This document shows positions 1 to 4,909 of a stretch of 5,649 bases of DNA, piece after piece. How positions within the stretch are numbered: position 1 is the first letter of the stretch; the number at the start of each line of letters is the position of its first letter. Made by a program: the position numbers and the translations under genes. Under the pieces are notes generated by a model. That model was not told the DNA's origin, searched no databases, and saw only the letters and a list, made by a program, of their open reading frames with translations. Source of the stretch: Actinomycetes bacterium (GTDB lineage Bacteria; Actinomycetota; Coriobacteriia; Coriobacteriales; Eggerthellaceae); NCBI GenBank assembly GCA_023403475.1, contig JAEYEL010000125.1, positions 1-5,649 on the forward strand, given 5' to 3'.

Positions 1-390
1 AATAGATATCAGCGATCCCGTTTCCACATAGTCGTAGCGCCCGTCTCCAACAAGGTGCTTGATCTCCTCCCGCGCAAGCGGGAAACGCTGCACCTCGTCA
101 AAGACGACAAGACTTTTGCGCTCGTGAAGTTCGACCCCATAGAACAACTGGAGCATTCTGAGCAAAGTCTGCGTATCCGATCGGTAATCGCGAAAAATAT
201 CAAGAACCTGCTTGTCCACATGGCTGAAATCGATATAGAGAAAAGAGTCGTACTCGCGCCGCGCGAACTCTTTCACCAGCGTAGTCTTTCCCGTCCGCCG
301 GGCACCCTCCACAAGCATGGCGCTAGCGCCGTTGGAATCTCTTTTCCATGCAATAAGTTCGGAATAGAGCTTCCTTTCGAATAGCTTCAC
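1..390 (-). CDS. AAA-family ATPase, DUF4143 type, N-terminal part (runs off left edge)
   Basis: The first 130 codons of a gene that continues beyond position 1. Seen: a P-loop GARRTGKTT at residues 29-37 (Walker A), a hydrophobic strand ending in DE in LVVFDEVQ at residues 94-101 (Walker B), and ETGS at residues 123-126, which fits the sensor-1 strand of this family. The GARRTGKT/DEVQ/TGS set is typical of the 'ATP-binding protein' family with an AAA core and a C-terminal DUF4143 region, common in gut anaerobes; the C-terminal half is outside the window, so that part is inferred. The start is GTG at 388-390, behind a strong AGGAGGG (398-404) with 7 nt spacing; the next in-frame methionine (residue 25) lies too close to the P-loop. 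Cellular role is not established for the family. The gene stands alone after a candidate terminator and is preceded by phased repeats that may control it. Confidence 0.9.
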   Translation of the reverse strand, partial: MKLFERKLYSELIAWKRDSNGASAMLVEGARRTGKTTLVKEFARREYDSFLYIDFSHVDKQVLDIFRDYRSDTQTLLRMLQLFYGVELHERKSLVVFDEVQRFPLAREEIKHLVGDGRYDYVETGSLISI

Positions 391-437
391 TATGAAACCC
401 TCCTGTGAAATGGCCTTATTACGGAATCGCAGTGTTC

Positions 438-443
438 ATAATA
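438..443 (-). promoter_or_regulatory. Possible -10 hexamer for the AAA ATPase gene
   Basis: TATTAT on the minus strand matches the -10 consensus at five of six positions and lies about 50 nt ahead of the GTG start. At normal spacing there is no recognisable -35; that place is covered by the nearest CGAAAACGTG box (454-463). If the promoter is real it may depend on a bound activator. Weak evidence. Confidence 0.2.
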
Positions 444-453
444 TCTAAGATTG

Positions 454-531
454 CACGTTTTCGAGGACTTTACACACAGCATTTTAACACGTTTTCGTTG
501 ACTTTGCATACGCAAGTTCAACACGTTTTCG
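454..531. repeat. Three 10-bp boxes at exact 34-bp spacing upstream of the ATPase gene
   Basis: The box cacgttttcg (CGAAAACGTG on the gene strand) occurs at 454-463, 488-497 and 522-531, each start 34 bp from the last; a poorer copy, cgcacgttcg, sits one further period on at 556-565. Units 1 and 2 also agree over much of the 24 bp between boxes (shared gactt, aca/ata and terminal aa), so this looks like a diverged tandem array rather than chance words. The box nearest the gene lies just upstream of a TATTAT hexamer (438-443), at about the place of a -35 element. A phased operator array for the ATPase gene is the best inference; the binding protein is unknown. Confidence 0.6.
498..521. promoter_or_regulatory. 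Imperfect 24-bp palindrome between boxes 2 and 3
   Basis: The interval between the second and third boxes reads as an interrupted dyad: outer arms TTGA/TCAA and inner arms TTTGC/GCAAG, with 9 of 12 paired positions complementary around the centre at 509/510. The corresponding intervals after boxes 1 and 3 are less symmetric. It could be a protein-binding site working with the adjacent boxes. No good -35/-10 pair could be drawn through it on the minus strand. Confidence 0.3.
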
Positions 532-576
532 GGCAGTCTCACAGTTCGCTCAATTCGCACGTTCGCACGCGTGGTG

Positions 577-614
577 AAAAAAAGCTGAAGCAGCGAAAGA
601 GGCGTTATCCGCCT
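577..614 (-). terminator. Weak rho-independent terminator candidate after the DedA gene
   Basis: Reading on the minus strand, a 5-bp hairpin (610-614 with 600-604, AGGCG/CGCCT, 5-nt loop) is followed by a second short hairpin (GCTG 591-594/CAGC 584-587, 3-nt loop) that runs directly into seven Ts (583-577). Both stems are short, so efficiency is uncertain, but the T-run position is right. It lies about 125 nt past the DedA stop and would separate that gene from the ATPase gene. Confidence 0.4.
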
Positions 615-677
615 TCGATAATCTTTTGCAGGAACGTGAAGCGAAAAGGGGGGCTATTCTCTTTGCCGGCCTTCCCT

Positions 678-774
678 TTATCGGCCTTCCTCTCCAGCGC
701 GCTTCCCTTTGCCGGGCTTCCCCTCGACAATCCGCCCCTCAGCGGCCTTCCCCTCCAGCAGGCTTCCCTTTGCG
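678..774 (-). repeat. Duplicated end of the DedA gene in a GGGAAGG-rich tract
   Basis: The last 36 nt of the DedA coding sequence including its TGA (739-774) recur at 678-713 with 30 of 36 positions identical; the second copy also ends in a stop triplet (TAA) but is shifted by 61 nt, so it is in another reading frame. Between and beyond them (661-738) are further partial copies of the words AAAGGGAAG and GGAAGGCCG. The tract appears to have grown by local duplication and is probably not translated. A similar GGGAAGGC word recurs at the right end of the window. Confidence 0.65.
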
Positions 775-1416
775 GGACTTCATGGCGGCACGGATGGCGC
801 CGACGAACGCAGGAGCCACGGAAACGGCAACGATGCCCAAGATGATAACCTCGAAGTGGTCTTGCACGAACGGAATGCCGCCGAAGAAATAGCCCACCAG
901 CACGAACAGGCTCACCCACGAGATGCCGCCCACAGCGTTGAAGAACGTGAACTTCCCGAAGTTCATATGACCTGTGCCTGCAACGAACGGGGCAAACGTA
1001 CGGAAGAATGGCATGAAGCGCGTGATGACGATGGTAAGGCCGCCGTATTTCGCGAAGAAACTATCGAGTTTGGCCATGCGCTCGGGCGTGAGCGCCTTCA
1101 CTTTGCCGGAGTCGATGATGCGCTTGCCGAAGAAACGCGCAATCCAGTAGTTCGACGTGTTGCCTAAAATGGCCGCCACATAGAACACCACGAGCGTGGC
1201 CGCCACATTAAGCCCGCCGCCATCGGCGGAGAACACGCCCGCCGCGAACAACAGCGAATCGCCGGGAAGAAACGGGAAGAACACAAGCCCCGTCTCCACG
1301 AACACGATAAGGAACAACGGCGTATACACCCATACAGGACCCAAAGCGATAATCCATCCCGCAATGGCACCGCGCGGGTCAGAAAGCAGGTTCACGAAGA
1401 AATTGATAACGTCCAA
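739..1416 (-). CDS. DedA/VTT-family integral membrane protein
   Basis: A 225-aa polytopic inner-membrane protein of the DedA (SNARE-associated, VTT) superfamily. Seen: ETGLVFFPFLPGDSLLF at residues 41-57, the family's re-entrant signature, and TRFMPFFRTFAPFVAGTG at 132-149. The acidic pair E41/D53 and arginine pair R133/R139 have the same spacings (12 and 6) as the residues known to be essential in E. coli YqjA. Hydrophobic segments fall near 25-60, 70-92, 126-146, 158-180 and 186-208; the tail is short and basic. Family members include undecaprenyl-phosphate and phospholipid translocases, so lipid-carrier recycling or membrane-potential/pH homeostasis is likely, but the substrate cannot be read from sequence. 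The start must be TTG at 1414-1416: an in-frame stop lies only three codons upstream (1426-1428), and AAAGG precedes it by 5 nt. It lies 57 nt behind the SRP RNA gene with no visible promoter of its own. Its last codons form part of a local duplication. Confidence 0.95.
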   Translation of the reverse strand: MDVINFFVNLLSDPRGAIAGWIIALGPVWVYTPLFLIVFVETGLVFFPFLPGDSLLFAAGVFSADGGGLNVAATLVVFYVAAILGNTSNYWIARFFGKRIIDSGKVKALTPERMAKLDSFFAKYGGLTIVITRFMPFFRTFAPFVAGTGHMNFGKFTFFNAVGGISWVSLFVLVGYFFGGIPFVQDHFEVIILGIVAVSVAPAFVGAIRAAMKSRKGKPAGGEGR

Positions 1417-1473
1417 AGCGGCCTTTCAGCTTGTATGCGGCGTTCCATTGGCCGCCGAGTTCGCGAAACGAGA

Positions 1474-1578
1474 AGTGTTCCGGATAGGCAGGGCGCTCGT
1501 CAGCGGTCCCTTATGGCTGCTTCCTCCCGGACCTGACCAGGTTCGAAACATGGCGCCGCCCGGCCCATCCGGAACACT
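1474..1578 (-). ncRNA. ffs: Signal recognition particle RNA, small bacterial (4.5S) type
   Basis: The minus strand carries the universally conserved SRP domain IV at 1515-1538: GGTCAGGTCC, a GGGA tetraloop (a GNRA form; E. coli has GGAA) and GGAAGCAGCC, which form the Ffh-binding asymmetric loop. The ends pair perfectly over 12 bp (AGTGTTCCGGAT at 1567-1578 with ATCCGGAACACT at 1474-1485), and further GGGC/GCCC pairing continues the rod, giving a hairpin of about 105 nt, the usual size for the Alu-less bacterial RNA. With Ffh it targets nascent membrane proteins to the translocon. Mature ends are inferred from the helix; the primary transcript probably starts a few bases earlier. No clear terminator follows. 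Any open reading frame across this stretch is a shadow. Confidence 0.96.
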
Positions 1579-1597
1579 CGGAAAACCTTTCGCTGAA

Positions 1598-1603
1598 AGT
1601 ATA
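1598..1603 (-). promoter_or_regulatory. -10 element for the SRP RNA gene
   Basis: TATACT on the minus strand matches the -10 consensus at five of six positions and lies 20 nt upstream of the 5' end of the terminal helix, so transcription would start near 1590 and a short leader would be trimmed. No convincing -35 is seen at 16-18 nt spacing (the place falls in GC-rich sequence near 1621). Confidence 0.4.
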
Positions 1604-1683
1604 AGGGAAACCCGCACAAGCACCGCCGCCCCGCCTTCAAAGGAACCAAAAGCACACAGCCGTTTCCGCCGTTTTCCGTCCCT

Positions 1684-1776
1684 TCAGCCGCTTCAGCCGC
1701 TTCCGCCGAGCCCGCTGCGACCGAACCCGCCGAGTTCGCTGCGGACGGATCTGCCGCAACCGCCGAGCCCGCCGCA
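1684..1776. repeat. GC-rich degenerate repeats between operon terminator and ffs
   Basis: A 17-bp unit, ccgccgagYYcgcYgcR, occurs at 1703-1719, 1727-1743 and 1760-1776, preceded by two direct copies of ttcagccgc (1684-1692 and 1693-1701). On the minus strand one frame reads as an Ala/Gly/Ser-rich stretch, but there is no start codon with a ribosome site and the frame runs through both the terminator and the SRP RNA, so it is not a gene. The tract fills the gap between 1782 and the ffs promoter. Function unknown. Confidence 0.55.
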
Positions 1777-1781
1777 GTCGC

Positions 1782-1822
1782 AAAAAAGCCCTCCGCAAAG
1801 AGAGACAACCTCTGCGGAGGGC
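1782..1822 (-). terminator. Rho-independent terminator of the Tm-1-like/PEP-hydrolase operon
   Basis: On the minus strand a perfect 10-bp GC-rich stem, GCCCTCCGCA (1822-1813) with TGCGGAGGGC (1797-1788), closes a 15-nt loop and is followed at once by six Ts (1787-1782). It begins 29 nt past the stop codon of the upstream gene, the ideal place for the end of that operon. Confidence 0.92.
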
Positions 1823-1851
1823 GCTTGAAATGCGAAAAGACTGGAAGAAAG

Positions 1852-2682
1852 CTACTTCCTAATAGCCTTGAAAGCCTCGGTCTGGGCCCTGATGCCGCGC
1901 TCGGCCGCCAAACGCTCGATGGAGGTGGCGCCGAAGAAGCCGTCGATACCGGGCACGTGCTCGATAACGTAAGCCGCATCCTTCGGCTCGGAGATGGGAC
2001 CGCCGTGGCAGATGACCAGGGCATCGGGGTTGATGTCTTTCACAACCTTGACGATGCCGGTGATGATTTCCACGCAGTCATCCAGCGTACGAGCCGTCTC
2101 GGCGCCGATGGTGCCGCCGGTGGTCAGACCCATGTGCGCTACGATGATGTCGGCGCCAGCTTTCGTCATGGCTGCAGCCTGCTCTTCGTCGAACACGTAC
2201 GGACAGGTGAGCATGTCAAGCTCGTGCGCCTTGGCGATCATGTCCACTTCAAGGCCATAGCCCATGCCGGTCTCTTCCAGGTTCTTGCGGAACACGCCGT
2301 CGATAAGGCCGACAGTCGGGAAGTTCTGCACGCCGTTGAAGCCTTGGTCTTTCAGCTGCTGCAGGTACTTGCTCATCACGCGGAACGGGTCGGTGCCGCA
2401 TACGCCGGCAAGCACCGGGGTGTCCTTCACGACGGGCAGCACTTCGGCACCCATCTCGACGACTATCTGGTTCGCATCGCCATAGGAAAGCAGGCCTGCC
2501 AACGAACCGCGGCCTGCCATGCGAAAGCGACCGGAGTTGTAGATGACGAAGATGTCCGCTCCGCCCGCCTCGGCCGATTTGGCCGTGATGCCGGTGCCGG
2601 CACCCACGCCGAGCAAAATGTTGCCCTCGGCAAGCGATTTACGGAATCGGTCGAGAATTTCCGCACGTGACAGTTCAAGCAT
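1852..2682 (-). CDS. Phosphoenolpyruvate hydrolase-family TIM-barrel protein
   Basis: A 276-aa cytoplasmic protein recognised as the PEP_hydrolase/'TIM-barrel signal transduction' family (PF09370), the same fold as the C-terminal half of plant Tm-1. Seen: a (beta/alpha)8 pattern with glycine-rich strand ends, including LLGVGAGTGITAK (23-35), DIFVIYNSGRFRMAGRGSLA (43-62), VLAGVCGTDPF (90-100), GVQNFPTVGLIDG (117-129), DIIVAHMGLTTGGTIGA (178-194) and LVICHGGPI (222-230), all family hallmarks. The length suits a single domain. The name comes from a proposed hydrolysis of phosphoenolpyruvate; whether this protein does that is not shown. Start: ATG at 2680-2682 behind AAAGGAGA with 7 nt spacing; an upstream in-frame codon at 2724 has no such site. 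It is the second gene of an operon, 95 nt after the Tm-1-like gene, and is followed by a strong terminator. The constant pairing of these two families implies a shared complex or substrate. Confidence 0.93.
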   Translation of the reverse strand: MLELSRAEILDRFRKSLAEGNILLGVGAGTGITAKSAEAGGADIFVIYNSGRFRMAGRGSLAGLLSYGDANQIVVEMGAEVLPVVKDTPVLAGVCGTDPFRVMSKYLQQLKDQGFNGVQNFPTVGLIDGVFRKNLEETGMGYGLEVDMIAKAHELDMLTCPYVFDEEQAAAMTKAGADIIVAHMGLTTGGTIGAETARTLDDCVEIITGIVKVVKDINPDALVICHGGPISEPKDAAYVIEHVPGIDGFFGATSIERLAAERGIRAQTEAFKAIRK

Positions 2683-2777
2683 TGTTTGTCTCCTTTTCTC
2701 GTACGCAGTGTCTGACCTGTGCAAACGGACGCGCCGCCTTTCGTGTGTTCTTGCAGCACGTTCCGTATGTACCTTGG

Positions 2778-3995
2778 TTATTCCGCCTTGCCCTCCATGA
2801 GGTCGATGAGCTTCTGTGCGGCGGCGCAGGCGAACTCGTCGTCGTTGATGTGGGCGTCCATCTCGATGATGCGCGCAGATTCGGGCTTGATATCGGCCTT
2901 CAAGGTGGCGAACAGAGCCGCGTCTTCCTCAGGGCCATAGAACGGCTGGCCTTCGGCGTCGATCATCGAAACGCCTTTGAGCGGCAGCATGCACACGCAA
3001 GGGCCGGTGGACATGTTGATCTTGGAGGCTATCGCCTCGCCTATCTTGCGGTTTTCGTCCACCGTGGTACGCATGAGCGTGACCGTGGGGTTGTGCTTGT
3101 AGAGGTTGCGCGTGCGATATTGCTCGGGAACCGTGTCCCACGGCCCGAAGTTCACCATGTCGAGCGCGCCAACGCTGATGACGGTGGGAATGCCGTTGAG
3201 CGCGGCGGCCTCGCAGCGCTCAGGGCCGGCGGCCAGCACGCCGCCCACTACTTCGTCGCACCATTCGGTGGTGGTGAGGTCGAGCACGCCCTTGATGAAG
3301 CCGCCGTTGATGAGCGATTCCATGCACTTTCCGCCCGTGCCCGTCGCATGGAACACCAGCACCTCGTAGCCGCGTTCCTCAAGATAGGCCTGCGCCTTCT
3401 GCACGGCGGGAGTGGTCACGCCGAACATGGTGGCCGCTACCAGCGGCTTCTCGTCCTTCATTTCCGGATGAGGATGCTCCAGCATGCCCGCCATGGCGTT
3501 CACGGCGTTGTTGAAGATGGTGGCCGAGAAGCCGTTGATGCCGGCCACATCCACGATGGAGGGAAACATTGCGATGTCGGACGCGCCGATGTAGGGAGAG
3601 GTATCGCCCGAAGCCATGGTGGAGACCATGACCTTCGGCACGCCGATGGGAAGCTTGCGCATGCCGGCCGTGGCGATGGTGGTGCCGCCCGAGCCACCCA
3701 TGGAGAACACGCCGTCGAAGCGTCCGTTAGCGTACAAGCTGGGAAGCAGCTTCTCGACGCCGTGCGTCATGGTTTCGGTGGCGAAAGCACGGTCCTTCTT
3801 TTCCACGACCACGGAAAGATCGATATCGATTGCCGCTGTGACCTCGGCATTCGAAACATCTGGCATGGTCTGGGGATCGAAGACGCCGCAATGGATAGTA
3901 AGGGTGTTGATTCCCAGTTCCTTGAACCGGGCCGCCACGTAGGCGAATTCCTCGCCTTTGGTGTCGAACGTGCCAATGATCGCAACGGTTTTCAC
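2778..3995 (-). CDS. Tm-1-like ATP-binding protein (UPF0261 family)
   Basis: A 405-aa cytoplasmic protein of the UPF0261/Tm-1-like family (PF06792), matching the N-terminal half of tomato Tm-1, the protein that blocks tobamovirus replication. Seen: IGTFDTKGEE at 7-16; glycine loop MGGSGGTT at 99-106; STMASGDTSPYIGASDI at 125-141; a second lobe from about 185 with FHATGTGGKCMESLI at 215-229, TTEWCDEVVGG at 242-252, GALDMVNFGP at 276-285 and PLKGVSMID at 338-346. This gives two Rossmann-like lobes and near-full family length. The glycine loops fit nucleotide binding; the bacterial reaction is unknown. Start: GTG at 3993-3995 with AAGGAGG 5 nt upstream; the frame stays open to at least 4250, but that extension crosses both promoters and is not family-like. 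First gene of a two-gene operon with the PEP-hydrolase-family protein. A moderate hairpin (GGCTC 4038-4042/GAGCC 4022-4026) lies in the leader. Confidence 0.94.
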   Translation of the reverse strand: MKTVAIIGTFDTKGEEFAYVAARFKELGINTLTIHCGVFDPQTMPDVSNAEVTAAIDIDLSVVVEKKDRAFATETMTHGVEKLLPSLYANGRFDGVFSMGGSGGTTIATAGMRKLPIGVPKVMVSTMASGDTSPYIGASDIAMFPSIVDVAGINGFSATIFNNAVNAMAGMLEHPHPEMKDEKPLVAATMFGVTTPAVQKAQAYLEERGYEVLVFHATGTGGKCMESLINGGFIKGVLDLTTTEWCDEVVGGVLAAGPERCEAAALNGIPTVISVGALDMVNFGPWDTVPEQYRTRNLYKHNPTVTLMRTTVDENRKIGEAIASKINMSTGPCVCMLPLKGVSMIDAEGQPFYGPEEDAALFATLKADIKPESARIIEMDAHINDDEFACAAAQKLIDLMEGKAE

Positions 3996-4059
3996 GCGTG
4001 CCTCCTTGCAAAATCGACGGGGGCTCGACCCAACAATGAGCCGGGCGATAAACAAACAC

Positions 4060-4088
4060 AGTTTAGTCCCCGAAAGTTCACGATTCAA
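4060..4088 (-). promoter_or_regulatory. Promoter P2 of the Tm-1-like operon
   Basis: On the minus strand TTGAAT (4083-4088) and TAAACT (4060-4065) are separated by exactly 17 nt. Four of six positions match in each hexamer. Transcription would start near 4053, giving a leader of about 58 nt. Confidence 0.5.
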
Positions 4089-4104
4089 TGAAAAAATGCG
4101 CGAC

Positions 4105-4132
4105 ATTATAGGCAAAATCGAAAGAAGCACAA
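4105..4132 (-). promoter_or_regulatory. Promoter P1 of the Tm-1-like operon
   Basis: A perfect TATAAT (4105-4110, minus strand) stands 16 nt from TTGTGC (4127-4132), which keeps only the TTG of the -35. Transcription would start near 4098, about 100 nt before the GTG start and 45 nt before P2. Tandem promoters suggest more than one input to this operon. Confidence 0.55.
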
Positions 4133-4254
4133 TTCTTCCATGCCGCTGATCGTGCACTATCCCACCGCTGGCCGAATACGGCGGCAAGCCGAAGCAAACA
4201 CGCTCGGCAGCGGCGCGAGCCAAATCGACGAACTTCGCATATTCGCGCAAAAGA

Positions 4255-4358
4255 TTCTTGCCAACATACTCGAGGGCTTCTTGCCAACAGATTGTTTCGA
4301 TACGGCGCTTGACAAGTGCACGGCACTTCGACGCATTGCTTCGATACGGAGCTTCGAC
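4255..4358. repeat. Paired short direct repeats in the divergent intergenic region
   Basis: The 12-mer ttcttgccaaca occurs at 4255-4266 and 4278-4289. Immediately after, attgYttcgatacggMgctt occurs at 4291-4310 and 4335-4354 with two differences. Between the latter copies a short hairpin is possible (aagtgc/gcactt, 4314-4328). No gene with a credible start or ribosome site is seen on either strand here. It may be a decayed tandem repeat or a remnant of a lost gene. Confidence 0.45.
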
Positions 4359-4391
4359 GTATGAAATATGAAAGAGGAACTATGCCATGAG

Positions 4392-4440
4392 GAGTGTCCT
4401 TTGGCGTCCTCTTTGTCCCTTTGACATGACACTCTTTGGC
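4392..4440. repeat. Box-and-hairpin element, possible interspersed repeat
   Basis: Four copies of CTTTGNC (4399-4405, 4411-4417, 4419-4425, 4434-4440) lie within a span closed by a perfect 7-bp inverted repeat, GAGTGTC (4392-4398) and GACACTC (4428-4434). A tract with regular boxes and a closing dyad in a gene-free space resembles the short palindromic elements scattered through bacterial genomes. It lies upstream of the toxin-antitoxin promoter; there is no T-run, so it is not a typical terminator. Confidence 0.4.
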
Positions 4441-4456
4441 ACCCTCCCCTTTCCCG

Positions 4457-4478
4457 GGTGTGCAGCATACCGTATAAT
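4457..4478 (+). promoter_or_regulatory. Promoter and probable operator of the toxin-antitoxin module
   Basis: A perfect TATAAT (4473-4478) is preceded after one base by the interrupted palindrome GGTGTGCAGCATACC (4457-4471), in which 6 of 7 base pairs match about a central A. The palindrome fills the spacer between -10 and the -35 position, where only a poor match (ttcccg, 4451-4456) is present. Such placement is typical of autorepression by an antitoxin or a toxin-antitoxin complex. Transcription would start near 4485, about 35 nt before the first gene. Confidence 0.5.
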
Positions 4479-4519
4479 GAAGCCCAACAATGCGAAGCGA
4501 GGCAACAGGAGGTGAGCAC

Positions 4520-4909
4520 ATGAACACGTCGCGAGAGCCAACCACCAGCCAGTCTGTACCGGGAAAGAGAGCAACCGTAGGGAGGTGCGCGAACATCAGG
4601 AGCTGCAAGCCCTACGACGCCCCGCTTTCGCTCGATGATTTGCGAGGGCCCAAAACCGGTTCGATAGAGCTGCCCATCCACATCTTCTGGGCGCCTGGCT
4701 CTAAGTCCGTAAAGCTCGACGAAAGAGGCGGGGTCGACCTTGCGTACAGATCGGTCATCGCCGAGGGCACCGTGGAAGACCAGAAGAGCATCCTCAACAA
4801 GGATATCCTCGTAGAGCGTTGGCCGAGCCTTCTTTTACCGATAGAAGCCGTGAAGCTATGGCAGGAAAGATTCCCCGAGCTAAGGGACAACTTAAGAGAG
4901 AACTGGTAA
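4520..4909 (+). CDS. Putative antitoxin, first gene of an AbiEii/MenT-type module
   Basis: A 129-aa soluble protein with no firm named family. Seen: a polar, basic N-terminal 35 residues of low conservation appearance, then LDDLRGPKTGSIELPIHIFW (38-57), a central acidic part, and a C-terminal block, ERWPSLLLPIEAVKLWQERFPEL (99-121, quoted by key residues W101, P102, W114, F118, P119). From memory, small actinobacterial proteins with a 'xLPxxxxW ... WPxLxLPxxVxxxWxxRFPEL' pattern sit next to nucleotidyltransferase toxin genes; that link is recall, not a search. No winged helix is evident, unlike the classical AbiEi antitoxin. Start: ATG at 4520-4522 behind AGGAGG (4507-4512) with 7 nt spacing; an in-frame ATG at 4490 lies upstream of that site and is rejected. 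The stop overlaps the toxin start (TAATG), which implies translational coupling, with the antitoxin made first. Confidence 0.75.
   Translation: MNTSREPTTSQSVPGKRATVGRCANIRSCKPYDAPLSLDDLRGPKTGSIELPIHIFWAPGSKSVKLDERGGVDLAYRSVIAEGTVEDQKSILNKDILVERWPSLLLPIEAVKLWQERFPELRDNLRENW

Noticed and set aside
454..565. CRISPR-like array
   Set aside because: The repeated box is only about 10-12 bp, the 'spacers' resemble each other, and no cas gene is present; a regulatory array fits better.
605..919. 104-codon minus-strand frame overlapping the DedA C terminus
   Set aside because: Out of frame with the conserved membrane protein; it stays open only because of the purine-rich repeats.
1500..2024. 174-codon Ala/Ser-rich frame on the minus strand
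   Set aside because: It runs through the end of a real gene, a terminator, a repeat tract and the SRP RNA; the composition reflects the GC-rich repeats.
1825..2670. 281-codon open frame on the plus strand
   Set aside because: Antisense shadow of the PEP-hydrolase-family gene; no ribosome site, and it begins directly after the terminator hairpin.
2667..4091. 474-codon open frame on the plus strand
   Set aside because: It is the antisense shadow of the Tm-1-like gene: His/Arg/Ala/Gly-rich, no ribosome site, no family-like motif, while the opposite strand encodes a clear conserved protein.
3996..4250. N-terminal extension of the Tm-1-like protein to 490 residues
   Set aside because: It crosses both promoter candidates, has no ribosome site, and the family N terminus begins at the GTG at 3993-3995 with an excellent AAGGAGG.
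4140..4364. 74-codon open frame on the plus strand
   Set aside because: No ribosome site at proper distance, no recognisable motif, and it spans the direct repeats.
4309..4426. Two perfect TTGACA hexamers on the plus strand (4309-4314, 4421-4426)
   Set aside because: Neither has a -10-like hexamer at 16-18 nt; the nearest TATAAT (4473) is too far from the second one.
4387..4515. 42-codon frame ending just before the putative antitoxin, with GAGGA 8 nt upstream of its ATG
   Set aside because: It would need a promoter further upstream and reads through the repeat element, the palindrome and the -10 hexamer; the product is Pro/Cys-rich with no motif. A leader peptide is not excluded but unsupported.
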